Positions 44,183 through 54,664 of a stretch of DNA of 64,000 nucleotides are shown here, piece by piece. Positions within the stretch are counted from its first letter, which is position 1. Each line of letters opens with the position of its first letter. The stretch lies in NCBI GenBank assembly GCA_008828725.1, contig MEHQ01003153.1, positions 274,146 to 338,145 on the forward strand. The letters run 5' to 3'. The notes beneath the pieces are model-generated. The model saw only the letters and a list, made by a program, of their open reading frames with translations. It ran no database searches and had not been told where the DNA came from. The DNA is from Saccharina japonica (Eukaryota; Sar; Phaeophyceae; Laminariales; Laminariaceae). The position numbers and the translations under genes are program-made.

Positions 44183-45232
44183 ATGGCTCTCAGCTCGGAG
44201 GAATTTTGGAGGGGAGGCGTTGGTGACGGACAGCAGCAACGACAGGTCGACGAACTGAGGGTGCAGCTGGCCGCGGCGACCGCTGCTGGAGCAACGTCGA
44301 ATGCGGTTCTGGGTGCCGTTAGGAACGAAGGGCATGCCCATAGGGCAGCCAGGAGATCTTTGGAGGTGAAGGCGGTGCGTCAGGATCATCTGGTTCGTAT
44401 TTGGGTTGATCTAGAGAATCGGCTGGAGCAAGCGAAAGTAGGCCTTCGCAAGGAGCGATGGGAGGTAGGCCTTCGCATTGAGCACGAAGCTTTCTGGACT
44501 GTGCTGGATGGTCTACCATTCGCGGAGCGTGAAGCATTCTTCTCAAGGATGGATGCAGAGCATGCGCCGAAAGCAACCAACGCGGCCGAGCGAGCAGGGG
44601 CGCAAAAACGCAAAGTTGGGCCCGTCTTCTTTTTCGAGGGGGTCGAGAAGACAGCAGGAGGAGTCGGGCCCAGATACGAAGACATCATGGAAGTGGACAT
44701 GCTTCGTGATGCTGGCGTACTGCCTGCGAGAAGTTTGGAGGCGTCTGTACAGCAGCAGCCTGAGCCTGAGGTAGAGAAGCTCGCTGATGCCGTACAGCAG
44801 CAGCACGAGGCTGAGGAGGAAGAGCTCTGTTTTGCTGAGGCTGACGTGTTGGAGCTTGATGATGTTGAGCCTGAGATGGACGAACTTGGTGGTGCTGGAG
44901 GCGCATCATACTGGAACGGGGATGGTGTGGGCGGAGGAGTACCGCAGGTGGGCTTGGGCCAGAAGGGTTCAACATACCCGTTCGACCCAGGCAAACGGGA
45001 TAGGTCTGACGGGGGGGGGTACACTGATGGACTAGAGGTGGAGCTGGTGGGTGAGGAGACCAGCAGCAGCAGCAGCAGCGGCGGCGGGGCGCGATCTTTC
45101 CCATTTGATCCGGGAAAGCAGGCATGTTATATTTTCATATTTTCCAACTTTCTTGTTGGTGGATTGAGTGGATTGGATTTTCTTGGTCTGTTGTTTTGTT
45201 TTTGTGTCTTGGCTGGCATATTTGAGCAGTGA
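44183..45232 (+). CDS. element-encoded protein related to C-terminus of element A gag, 349 aa
   Basis: Starts at the ATG at 44183. Residues ~1-180 are a helical, charged region (VDELRVQLAAATAAGATSN, DLENRLEQAKVGLRKERW) with no counterpart in element A. From SVQQQPEPEVEKLADAVQQQ (~190) onward it aligns with the element A protein: an acidic stretch, YPFDPGK and FPFDPGK motifs, then a hydrophobic segment (LVGGLSGLDFLGLLFCFCVL) close to the stop that could be a membrane helix. It lacks zinc knuckles. Function unknown, possibly an accessory or chimeric gag. The different N-terminus points to recombination between element variants. Confidence 0.6.
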   Translation: MALSSEEFWRGGVGDGQQQRQVDELRVQLAAATAAGATSNAVLGAVRNEGHAHRAARRSLEVKAVRQDHLVRIWVDLENRLEQAKVGLRKERWEVGLRIEHEAFWTVLDGLPFAEREAFFSRMDAEHAPKATNAAERAGAQKRKVGPVFFFEGVEKTAGGVGPRYEDIMEVDMLRDAGVLPARSLEASVQQQPEPEVEKLADAVQQQHEAEEEELCFAEADVLELDDVEPEMDELGGAGGASYWNGDGVGGGVPQVGLGQKGSTYPFDPGKRDRSDGGGYTDGLEVELVGEETSSSSSSGGGARSFPFDPGKQACYIFIFSNFLVGGLSGLDFLGLLFCFCVLAGIFEQ

Positions 45233-46913
45233 CTGCTGTAGTTGTAGTTGTGTGATTGTACCCTGGTATGATGGAGCACAGCTATATTTTGTTTGTCTTG
45301 CTGTTGGAATCACGAGGGGGGGCTGTGATGCCATGATTCTACAGACAAAGTGCATTGCTGTGTGGAACCAGTTTGTGATGGACTGATTATACAGCAAGCA
45401 GCAGTGTATGACAATTTCTGACTGTTTGATTCTACAGCAGCAGTGCATGATCTGTTAGACTGCTGCTGTATACTGGTATACCGTATTATATGTATACGTG
45501 GATGCATGATACCCGTACTGCTGTGTGTTGTTTAAAGCATAGCAGGGGGTGGATTGCCAGCTTGATTCTCAAATACGTGATATTTAATGTGTTGGAAAAT
45601 TACCTCTGGTTCTGGCTTGATTTTACAGCAGTACATGATATTGATGTATGAAAATCAGTGCTGATGCGTTGTAATGGTACCAGGTACAAGTTATTTTGTC
45701 GTATTATATTTTCGGATGGATGTGTCGGAGAATTACTGCTGATTTTGGCTTGATTCTGCAATGCCTGATATTGATGTGCTGGAAAATTACTTGATTTTAC
45801 AGCGCATTATATATAATGTGGGGAAATTACTGCGAATTGAACTCCAATGCATGATCAATGAGTTCAAGAATTACTGCTGATTTAAGCTTGATTCTACAGG
45901 CAGTACCTGGTACATGGTATTGGTGTGAAAATCAATGCTCATTTCCTCACCAGGCCCTTGCACACGAAATGTTTTGTCACTACTGTTGTACTGGGAAGAA
46001 TCACGAGGGGGGGTTTGATGGCATGATTCTACCTACAGACATAGTGCATAATGATGTGTTTCGTTATCTAACGATTTGACTTGGTTCCTGGCGCTGAAAG
46101 TAACCACCCGGTGCACCCTTTGCTCAGCGAGTCAAAATGCACCCTAACTCTGCGGATTTATGAGATGTAGTCCATGCCGTGGTGACGTCGAGCCGCGGCG
46201 GAAGACAAGCGTCGAGTCCGTGGGGTAGGGAGCAGGAGACGGGGGTTGAGCGTGTGGGGTTGGGGTTGTTTAGTAGCAATGGTCTACAGTAGATTAAAAT
46301 GTTTTGGATCGTTTGTTACAGTAGGAATTGACGAGACGAAATATTTATGACGCTTGGATTGTAATATGTTTGCATTGGATATACGAGTAGAGTTATATGC
46401 ACTTGTTATACTGGTATCTGATATTTGTCATTCTGAATTGCGTACTACGACCTCTGAAGTACGATGTCAGAAGACTATAAAACAACAGCATCAACAGCTG
46501 TACATTGTCACGTATCTCGGTTATGGCAGTCCATTTATCATGACCTGGGGTATGATTGAGAGACGATGCTTTACCTTGTATATCGAGGGCCTAAATGCTT
46601 GTTTATGGTAGGAGGATAGTTGAATTATAACGCTGGACCGAGCAGTCTTGTACGTGAGTGAATGCATACAACGACAACGACGTTCTGTTTGTTTCGTTGT
46701 CTGCGGCGCTTATTTGATATAGATCGCTGATGTTTCTGGTTTGTGGGTTTGGACTTGAGTTTGGTTTTGATTTTATGATTGAGGGGTTTTTGAGTCACAC
46801 TGATGTCGCAGGATTTTACTATTAACCATGCGATGGATGTTTTGTCGTCTTCCGAGAATGCGGGAGATAGTAGTTGTACTCGGTATCACGACGAAGACAG
46901 TTGGGGCTTTATC
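45233..46913 (+). other. non-coding middle of element B
   Basis: Collinear with the inverted 8394-9678. Irregular ~60-70-bp repeats at 45590-45960 combine GGAAAATTAC, CTTGATTYTACAG and CATGATATTGATGT. A GAATCACGAGGGGGGG block appears twice (45307 and 45999). No coding frame. Confidence 0.55.
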
Positions 46914-47130
46914 GTACGTGGGTGCGGACTATGCACGCAAGGCTACTGACCGGACGTCTGTCTCTGGTGGAGCAGTTATGCGCGCTGGTATCTGTGTATG
47001 GTTTGATTCTAGGACGTAGATGTCTAGAGCATGTGTCTAACGGATAGTTTGAGATTAACGGTCGGCAGAGCGTTGCATGCTGAGACAGTTCGCTTTGACC
47101 GTGACTCTGTGATGAACTTGTTGTGATTTC
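46914..47130 (+). pseudogene. copia RNase H remnant in element B
   Basis: Reads YVGADYARKATDRTSVSGGA and then MRAGICVWFDSRT before a stop at 47019. A separate LHAETVRFDRDSVMNLL tail ends at about 47129. These are the start and end of a copia RNase H domain with the centre deleted, as in element A (8150-8393), so the deletion predates the split of the two copies. Confidence 0.65.
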
Positions 47131-47719
47131 ATCCACTGGTTTGTTTGTTTGTTTGTTTTTCCGGGGGTTTTGGGGCATTTGGTTTTGGGGGATAATGGTA
47201 GGGGTTTTCGATCTGCATGGGATGTTTTTGGAAGTACTTGAAGAATTAACGTCCAACTTCAGGAGTTCTTAAGGAAATGGAGAAAGTGTTGGGAGGTACC
47301 CATACGTTGAATAAGGTTAATATGCCAAGATAGAGTATGCCGATGGTCTTGATGAATCGTGCCGTACGCTTTGGCTATTGGTTAACTGCGCACAACGTAC
47401 AACGGAACCAATTACTGATACCTATGGTACTTTTGGATTCAGATGCGGATTGTTGTCTCCTTGTATACTTCCGAGGGGAGTGTCAAGCAGGGGGGCTGCT
47501 ATGATTTGATTTGAGGTGTTATATATCAGAGATGTTCTGTTGTTGTGCTCTTACAGAGTACACAACAGAGGGGCCGATGTTATCGGGCGGTACGGTATTT
47601 ATGTGAAGACGGTGTTATTGATTTTGTTTGAAGGCTTTACCAGCATACTCACGTTTGTTGGATTTTCCCCTTCCCGTAGTTACTGTCCCGCTATAGTTTA
47701 GGAGATATATACTGGAATC

Positions 47720-47895
47720 GAGATTGAGAGATTTGGTATCGGGATTGCCGTTTTACGTTGGCAATTCTTGAGGATGGAATTTGGGGTTGCCGTTTCACCT
47801 TGGCAATGATGAAGGATTGAATTTGGGGTTGCCGTTTTACCTTGGCAGTGCGTTATTATGGAATTTGGGACTTGCTGTTTTACCTGGCAATTGGT
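47720..47895. repeat. 42-bp tandem repeat inside element B
   Basis: Inverted counterpart of 7393-7560, with TTGCCGTTTTACCTTGGCA in each unit. Confidence 0.8.
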
Positions 47896-47932
47896 GATGA
47901 GTTATTCGGGACCTGTCGTATCGCGCACCGAA

Positions 47933-47941
47933 TAGGGGGGC
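47933..47941 (+). other. polypurine tract of element B
   Basis: TAGGGGGGC directly before the LTR TG at 47942, identical to element A. Confidence 0.7.
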
Positions 47942-48343
47942 TGTTTGTGGTATGCGGTTTCTCGATACTGATTTCTCGTATGTGGCGGTTTCATATATTG
48001 TGGGGTTTCGTATTATGTATCGGGGCATTATTTAGTATGCCCCTTAGGTGGAGAGATGGAGCTGCCCCGAGAGGCAGTCTGCGATAACGATGATGCGACC
48101 CGGGCTTTGATGATAAGATACTGCCCGTATACATGTGAGGGTGGAGCGTGACAGAAAGGTACGGCTCACTCCTGTGTGGTGTTCATGATGGGCCTTTGAC
48201 GACAGGTACTGACTGGCTCTACTGTGTGCGTATATTTGGTAACGTGGTGGTACGAGTGTACATTATCTACCTCTTCTCCTTGACGACCCACGGTATAGGC
48301 ACGTGGCTACACAGAGCACGTTTGACAGCAGCGTACATAAACA
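47942..48343 (+). repeat. 3' LTR of element B
   Basis: 402 bp starting TGTTTGTGGTATGCGG and ending ACATAAACA. It is clearly homologous to the element A LTRs but more diverged (for example the 5' 80 bp and the GTGACAGAAAGG region). Confidence 0.85.
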
Positions 48344-48348
48344 GAGAT

Positions 48349-48492
48349 TAACTAATTTCGCGAAAGAGGGAGAAAAATATAAGAAGAGGTGTGCGAGGAC
48401 AGGTTATGGAGTAAAACTTAAAAACACCTGGATGAATTTAATTAATTAGTGATTTGGGTTTTTAATAGTGTGCGTTATTTCTTTGTACCTAT
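48349..48492 (-). repeat. right arm of giant inverted repeat (outer part)
   Basis: The complement of 37257-37370: GAAGAGGTGTGCGAGGACAG, TGGATGAATTTAATTAATTAG and ATAGTGTGCGTTATTTCTTT. It lies 6.4 kb away from the rest of the arm because of element B. Confidence 0.8.
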
Positions 48493-48551
48493 AATGTATC
48501 TTTAGTGGCAATTAGTAGGTAGGTTTTTTTTTTAACGGCTTTATCCTTTAT

Positions 48552-49063
48552 ACCTGTTAAAGGGAGCTGGGTATTCCACATTGTAGAAGACATAGAATTT
48601 ACTGGGAATATTATTTTGCTCTATATATATACATATATACGTACTGCGACTATAAATAGCCCAAATATTTGAGGTGGCAGGTGGGGGTGGTGAAGCTCCG
48701 CGGTCTATGGTGCACAGCTTCATAAATATGGCGCTCGGTTCAATTCCACGCTGCTGCGACGTTTTTGTTTTTTGGCAATCGGCGATATTACGAATTTGAG
48801 GAATTTTGACCGTTTACGGTTCGCGCTTCGCGCTCACGGCCTCCGGCGGCTCCTGCGGAGGGCTAATTATATTTCTGCACCTTGTGGGTGGGAGCAGGGT
48901 GCCAAATGGGATCATATCCGAGTGGGATCAGGTTTGGGTGGGATCAGGGGAGCAAACAAAGGCCTGTTTTGTTTTCCCGCCAGTTTTTGTTTCCCGCTTG
49001 TTTTTATGGGGAATATTCCCAGAACGTTCTATTTCTACACTGTGGAAGACTCTACTGGTTAAA
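48552..49063. mobile_element. candidate TIR element (~0.5 kb)
   Basis: The left end (TATTCCACATTGTAGAAGAC, TTACTGGGAATATT) is an imperfect inverted copy of the right end (GGGAATATTCCCAGAACG, TCTACACTGTGGAAGACTC, GGTTAAAGG), over ~55 bp. Inside are compact GC hairpins (GCGCTTCGCGC, CCTCCGGCGGCTCCTGCGGAGG). No coding frame. Confidence 0.45.
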
Positions 49064-49980
49064 GGGGGGGGGGGAGACACACAGAGATATATGATACGTC
49101 GTGGTGTCGTGGTATGTTTTCTCTCGCACCCTGTCTGATACTCTTGGGTAATTCGCGTTGTTTGTTGTTTGTCATTTCATTGCTATGTTTGCTTCACTCG
49201 TACGTATTTTCTGGTCTGGCGTTTGTCTTTTTGTTGCTGTGTTCGAGCCCCCGTTATACGGCGACGTGCATATACCGTAGAAAGAACGTCTTAATGTGAA
49301 GTACACACACGCGTTGGCCTTTCACTTGATATGCGTACGCGCAGTATGATACCTCAATTTGTTTGCGATTGTTGTGACGAATTATTTGATATTTTGTTTT
49401 TCTCTGTGCGACCATAGTATTGTTATCTGGTGTGTCTCTCGCTGGGAAATAGACCCAGGATGAAAACTGGGTGTGCTGATGCACTTGGTTGGTGGGTAGA
49501 AACAACTCAAAACAACGAAACAACTACGTACAACAACAACGAACGATCTTCGATCTCTCTAAATATATACGTATAGCACCACCAGGCCACCAGGTATTCA
49601 CAGGTCGAGAATCGGGAAACATAAAAAAAATGCTCTACGTACGTATCTGGTTCTCGGCGAAATGGCAAGAGCAGGGATTATGCGTGAACATTTCGACATT
49701 TCGATCTCCAGCTCCAAACCTGATTCCCTGTGTCCTCGAAGCGAAGAGACGAGTACGTGCGTACACAGTGGGTGCTTGTGCCTGCGCCTTTGCACCGCGA
49801 CCAACTACCAATAGGCCATCAGGCGGGATGGTGAAGGAAGTCTGGGAATTCCAGGTATCGTACGAGGACTGCGATACTTGAACTGTAACTACAGTACGCA
49901 CCTGCTACCAGTATACTACTACAGAGTAGTAGCCATGAAGTCGATACGTACGTTATGTATATTTAAAAATAAAAAATAAA
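49064..49980. other. intergenic, partial dispersed repeat
   Basis: 49380-49505 holds a weak copy of the TTCACATTAA family (CTCTGTGCGACCATA, ACTGGGTGTGCTGATGCAC). No gene is recognised. A 130-codon frame at 49489-49881 has no motif. Confidence 0.35.
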
Positions 49981-49981
49981 A

Positions 49982-50076
49982 CAGCTGTGAGCTGGTGAGC
50001 TCGAGGATTTCGTCGAAACTCATCTTCGTACGCGTAGCTGAGTGTAATACTTCGATCGCGTATATATAGCAGCAGC
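49982..50076 (-). repeat. SFDEIL dispersed motif, copy outside the palindrome
   Basis: ACAGCTGTGAGCTGGTGAGC, GAGGATTTCGTCGAAACTCA and GCTGAGTGTAATACTTCGATC, preceded by an A-rich stretch. It carries a short insertion relative to the arm copies. Confidence 0.7.
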
Positions 50077-50339
50077 TGCGTCATCATCCTTCGCAGTGGG
50101 TGCCTTCGCTTCGCGACAGCGATGGATAGTGTACCCTCTCAAACCCGCCGGTGTAATTTGTGACATGTCTTTGTTCTGTTTAGTCGCGCGCGGGATGTAT
50201 ATGTCTTTTTACAGTAGGGGGTGTTTGTGCCGAAGGTCTAGGAGGTGGTTGCCAACACCGACCGGGTCAGTGTGCCTTTTTGCTTATTATGTTTTGGTGC
50301 CACGTCGTATCCGTTTATTTTGTCCTCCTCGCGCTTCTT

Positions 50340-50530
50340 GTTCCTGCTCCCTGCTGCATACCAGGCGCGTGCGCAGTCATGACTCATATCCGGGGTCACA
50401 TATTATGCATATTTTATACATTCATAGTAATAGCGGGCGATATACGTGCCATCCATGCATTGTTTATCGCGAGAGAGATCCGTCCCGTTCCCCCCCACGT
50501 GGACTCGCGTCGAATTACAGTCGTACAGCA
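50340..50530 (+). repeat. dispersed TTTATCGCGAGAG family, copy
   Basis: ATCCGGGGTCACATATTATG and TTTATCGCGAGAGAGATCC followed by GACTCGCGTCGAATTACAG. Related blocks are at 55005-55065 and 62785-62850. Confidence 0.45.
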
Positions 50531-50544
50531 GTACAGGACACCTA

Positions 50545-50700
50545 TTACGAATCAGGCTGATAAGAAAGCCTGGCTGACTTTCGAGAGTAAAATAAGATAT
50601 TCGAGAGTCGTTATCTTGAAATTAGTGTAGAAATCACCCTATCTCGAAAAAGAAATTTAGCCTGGACCAAAACTCCTGTTTCTTATTACAGGTACGAGGT
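50545..50700. mobile_element. AATAAGAAA-family MITE copy
   Basis: CCTATTACGAATCAGGCTGATAA at the left and TCCTGTTTCTTATTACAGGT at the right form imperfect inverted ends. The interior has two alternative CGAGAGT...TATCTTGAAATTAGTGTA blocks. Confidence 0.55.
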
Positions 50701-51062
50701 GTTCTGTTCTACTGGTACTTTTGTTTTCTTTTCATTTTGTCATGCTTTTGTTTGGTTGCTTGATTGTTGATTTGCTTCAGTATGTTTACTTTCTATTATT
50801 TTTCCTTTTCGCTTTTTTCTTTCTTTTCTCTTTTTTTTCTCTTGCATGCACCTGGATTGCTAGCAGGGTAGGTCTTGCCTGTCGCATATGGCATTGCATG
50901 GTCTGCTCTGCTTACTGCACTGAGTGTAGTATCTCTGTGTCGTAGTTTTGTGACCACAGAACTGGTACCTTTTTAGGATGATGAATCGGCACGGACACTG
51001 GGTGTGCTGGATGTCGACGGGTAGAAAGGAAGGTTTAATGTGAAGAACACACACACACACTG
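50701..51062 (+). repeat. dispersed TTCACATTAA family, best copy
   Basis: A pyrimidine-rich 5' part (50700-50850), then TATCTCTGTGTCGTAGTTTT, GTGACCACAGAACTGG, CACTGGGTGTGCTGGAT and TTTAATGTGAAGAACAC. Same order as the inverted copy at 30975-31235 and the direct copy at 53030-53330. Confidence 0.6.
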
Positions 51063-51369
51063 TAAGTAAAGCGAAAAATAAAGTAAACTAAATGGTTTTA
51101 GCCAAAATAAGGTACACATGGTCAATTTCGTGTCAAATACAGGTACTACACTAAAACCAAGTACAAATCACACGCTGGGACACCTCTCATTGGCCAGCCT
51201 CACATCGTACCTGAGTTTGGCATGAAATGGTCAGGTACACCTGGATTGGTCTACTTTGTTGAGCTTTGAACTGATTGTGGCGAAATTTGAGCCAATCAGA
51301 GGACATACGTACACTGTCTCCTATACGCCCGACACGAAGACATCACCACACTTTTTTTGTTTTTTGTTT

Positions 51370-51505
51370 TGTTTTGTCCATCCCATTTATTGTCTTCGCC
51401 CTTCTTTTCTCTCTCCCTCTTTAGTCGTAACTCAGATCCGGGGTCACCAAGTAGGCTCTTCTCCCCCCTCCCACTACGATACTTGCCTTGCATTTTTATC
51501 TACAG
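51370..51505 (+). repeat. dispersed AACTCAGATCCGGGGTCAC family, copy
   Basis: TCCATCCCATTTATTGTCTTCGCC-like start, GTCGTAACTCAGATCCGGGG and AAGTAGGCTCTTCTC, closely matching 62662-62790. Confidence 0.65.
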
Positions 51506-52127
51506 TACGTACATATAATACGACCCGCTACAACGACTACAGAACGTATCATACGCGCGCACATACGAGTAGCACAATGGGCATGTTGTAATACGAAGTA
51601 TATACATTATTACGTACTGCTGCTTGCTGCTTGCTGACACGGTACGGAAAGCGAGCAGTTCAGTCTCAAATTAACTCGATGTTTTGTTCGTATGCTATCG
51701 ATTTGGCTACGACTATGTACATACCTGGTACAATAATACGGAAATACACGTCGTAGGAGTAAGTGTGATCACGAAAGCGATGAAAGCACACGACAGATAT
51801 TAATACCCGTACTGAAAATAACACACAACATTTATCAAGAGTTTGGAGGACACACACATTCGCTATACTCGTACGTCGTATGATTCTGCTGTTCAGGCGC
51901 AAATTCAAAAGTACCTGGTATGTTTTATTATTTCTCACAGCCAAAAAGTCCTGAGAAACACCGTTCGTGGCGTGCGTTTTTTACTTGGTTTTAGTATATA
52001 CCTGATTTTGGCAATAGCCTTATAAATAATATACTTCGCGAAGTATATCATAGCGTTGAAAGCACCCACAGCACCCTCTATCAAACATGAAACAATGCAG
52101 CCTTGGCCAGCTTTCCTGCTTTTTTTA
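51506..52127. other. intergenic, no gene seen
   Basis: Anonymous. It holds a short ATACTTCGCGAAGTAT palindrome at about 52030. No coding signal. Confidence 0.35.
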
Positions 52128-52493
52128 AGGTGTTCCAGGGGCGCCCGAAAAGTATTTTGTCGACACCTAATAACTATAAAAAAAATGGTCAGAATGGAAA
52201 AACAGTCGGAGCACTGTGATCCCTGGACGATTTAGCACAACATAAGTTTTTTGTTTTGATTTTTTCCAAGAACTAATCACTTGGTTCTAAAGACACCCCC
52301 TTGAGCCTCGGCGGGGGGGGGGGTCTTTAAAACCAAGTGATTGGTTTTTGGAAAATTTCAGAAAAAAAAAGTGGTTTTGTTCTAAATCGTGCAGCGATCA
52401 CTGCTCCGATTGTTTTTCCCTTCTGACCATTTTAGATACTACTACTGTAGTTAGGTGTCGAAAAATTATTTTTCGGGACGCCCTCGGGTGTTC
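52128..52493. mobile_element. hAT-like foldback MITE, ~350 bp
   Basis: Arms 52136-~52299 and ~52326-52485 are inverted copies at about 75-80% by eye. Shared words include CGACACCTAA, ATGGTCAGAA, CGATTTAG and CACTTGGTT. The ends begin CAGGGGCGCCCGAAAA and (complement) GAGGGCGTCCCGAAAA, flanked by AGGTGTTC and GGGTGTTC, a 7/8 match of the 8-bp duplication expected for hAT elements. A G-run at 52312-52323 lies in the loop. Confidence 0.55.
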
Positions 52494-52528
52494 TGTTCTG
52501 TACTGGTATGCAAACTTTGCAAGATTAT

Positions 52529-52965
52529 TTCTATAGGGTGCGTAAAGAACCATAACCGGGTTTTTCCCTGGGTATTATTACCCTACAATGAACTTCTGTG
52601 AGTTTTGCGCAACATACCCGGAACTTCTGTAAGTTCTGTACGCCCGGGTCATAATACCCGGAACTTCTGCGAGTTTTGTAACAATCTCATACCCGTACCC
52701 GGAACTTCTGTAAGTTCTGCACTACGTCCACACCCGTAACCGGAACTTGTGAATGTTCTGTACGCCCCGTGCTATAATACCCGGGGTGAGGGTACAACGT
52801 GTACTAGTATATGTGTACCCGCACGGAACTTCTTCGAGTTCTGTACGCCTGTTTCACAATACCCGGAACTTCTGTGAGTTCTGTAACACTTTCATACCCG
52901 TATCCGGAACGTCTGTAAGTTCTGTAACACCCTCATACCCGTACCCTAAATCCACCAAATCCTGC
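52529..52965. repeat. 41-bp array, CTG subfamily
   Basis: Starts TTCTATAGGGTGCGTAAAGA, then about eight 40-41-bp units with ACTTCTGTAAGTTCTGT and ATACCCGTACCC. It is homologous in start and unit to the arrays at 57379 and 58846, but with CTG where those have CGG in both halves of the unit. Confidence 0.75.
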
Positions 52966-53029
52966 GAGTACAGAACATACAACCTTAACCTTGTTAATTT
53001 TAATCTACTAATTGTTTTGCATTTTTTTT

Positions 53030-53330
53030 ACATTCGTATTCTATGTTTTCTGGTCTGGCTTTTGTGGTGCACTCGTTCCTTGATTGGCATTTCACATGCT
53101 TTATAACCTCAATTTGTGTATATTTTCGTCTTACTGCTTTATTATTCATAGTGTTCTCTGTCTCACACCCTTTGACCACAGAACCACAGCAGCAGCAGTA
53201 TCTCTCTGCCTGGTACATATAATACTCTCTAGAATAAGGAATCAGGAATACCAGGAGGGCGGGCACTTGGTGTACGTACTGACGTAGTTGGGCACACATA
53301 ATGGTCAAATGTGAAGACAACATGCCCCAC
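53030..53330 (+). repeat. dispersed TTCACATTAA family, copy
   Basis: Order as in the copy at 50701: TTTTCTGGTCTGGC, TGACCACAGAACC, GGGCACTTGGTGTACG and TCAAATGTGAAGACAAC. Confidence 0.5.
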
Positions 53331-53623
53331 CTGCTATCAGGTACGCAAGCCAAACGTATCATGCTGCGAGTTTTCTGAAGTTTTGCCCCGCAGCGTGGAT
53401 ATTGCAAATTAAAAGCGATGCATATGGAAATATATTTATTCAGTTCTTCGAACGGCACCATTTTCGTTTTGCACGTATGATATATGATGTGAATAAACAT
53501 ACATACGTAAAATACCAGTCAGTGTTTAAGATTGGCATTTAATTACCCTAAAAATAGCTCAATCCATAAACAAATCTTGAGGTTGGATTGGAGAGTTTGG
53601 CCGCCGATGGTTTAAGCTATAAA
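53331..53623. other. intergenic, no gene seen
   Basis: Short unique stretch; nothing recognised. Confidence 0.35.
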
Positions 53624-54503
53624 CCAGGCAGAACAATTTTTCCTAAGGGGGTACAGGGTTTTTCTCCGTCAGTTTTTAGAATTGACCCATGAAACAAAGT
53701 GCTCCCGAATCGCGCGGCCGAGAGGAACCCAAAACCGGTCTTAAAAATAAAATCCATGAACAATGGCCATTTTTCGAAAAAAATGAGTTTTTTTTTTTGT
53801 TTATACCTCAAAAACGGCAAAGATATGACCCAAAACGACGCCCAATGAATGCTGGAGTTGTCGAGAAGACACTCTTTATAACCAGGTATACATACAACGC
53901 AGTAGTGCTGTATATATGTATATATTACGTGCGAACACACTGCAGAAACTTCAAGTGTTACTGCTGTGGAACTCTAACTTCAAGTGTTATATATAGTGTT
54001 TGAAAAAAACAAATGAGTGCGTTATTTTTTACAACCGCTTTTCTCGGCCCACAGAGTTTTCTTCGAAAAAAAAAAAAACATGTACCTGGGTCCAGGTCCA
54101 ATTCATCCGAATCCGAGAAGTTTTTCAACATTCATCGTGTGAATTTCGCGCTAACATCTCCACAGCTGGAGCCGGAAAAATGCGGGTGTTCACCCATATC
54201 TCGCTTCACAATAGAAAACAAAAAACAATGTCAACTCAGATTTTTCCCCTTGACGAGATACGTTCAAATCCGGTGTAAAACAAAAATGACGACCACCGTG
54301 TCGACCTCCAAAATCTTAACCAGTTTTTGTCGGAAAAGCGGAATACTCCGACCCAACGACGAAAACAAAACATCTGATACGATGGTCCGATCCGCTTGAG
54401 ATAGCTTTCCGGCACTATATTTTTTGTCTTGTGAAAATAAGTGACCACCTCAAAACAACTCAATATCTGAATGTCGGAACTCAGGAAAAATTGTTCTGCC
54501 TGG
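53624..54503. mobile_element. candidate TIR element with 24-bp ends
   Basis: CCAGGCAGAACAATTTTTCC at 53624 is the complement of the sequence ending at 54503, with one mismatch over 24 bp. The 880-bp interior holds an ATG-started 128-codon frame (54013-54399), rich in Ser, Lys, Phe and Thr, that I cannot assign. The TGCCTGGACCA end resembles the AGCCTGGACCA part of the AATAAGAAA MITEs. Confidence 0.45.
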
Positions 54504-54664
54504 ACCATATGTTGATGTTCAATCAAGCAATCTCGATCTGGAATTAAGTGTAGCTTTTGGATCTCGCCCAATTCACGCCTTAACACACCATTGGAAACCC
54601 TCACAACACGCATCCCACGTCCCACACTCTGCACACACAGCCATCCGAGGCCGACATATGCTTC
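54504..54664. other. intergenic, no gene seen
   Basis: Unique sequence between two candidate MITEs. Confidence 0.35.

Larger units (their letters stand above)
41991..48348. mobile_element. element B: composite copia insertion
   Basis: Interrupts the right arm of the giant inverted repeat. It contains a minus-strand gag gene (42066-44090) and, head to head, a plus-strand partial element collinear with element A (leader 44121, gene 44183-45232, non-coding middle, RNase H remnant, 42-bp repeats, polypurine tract, LTR 47942-48343). No 5' LTR and no matching target duplication were found (GAGAT follows the LTR). Two nested elements or an inversion inside one element would both explain this. Boundaries are approximate on the left. 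Confidence 0.7.
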
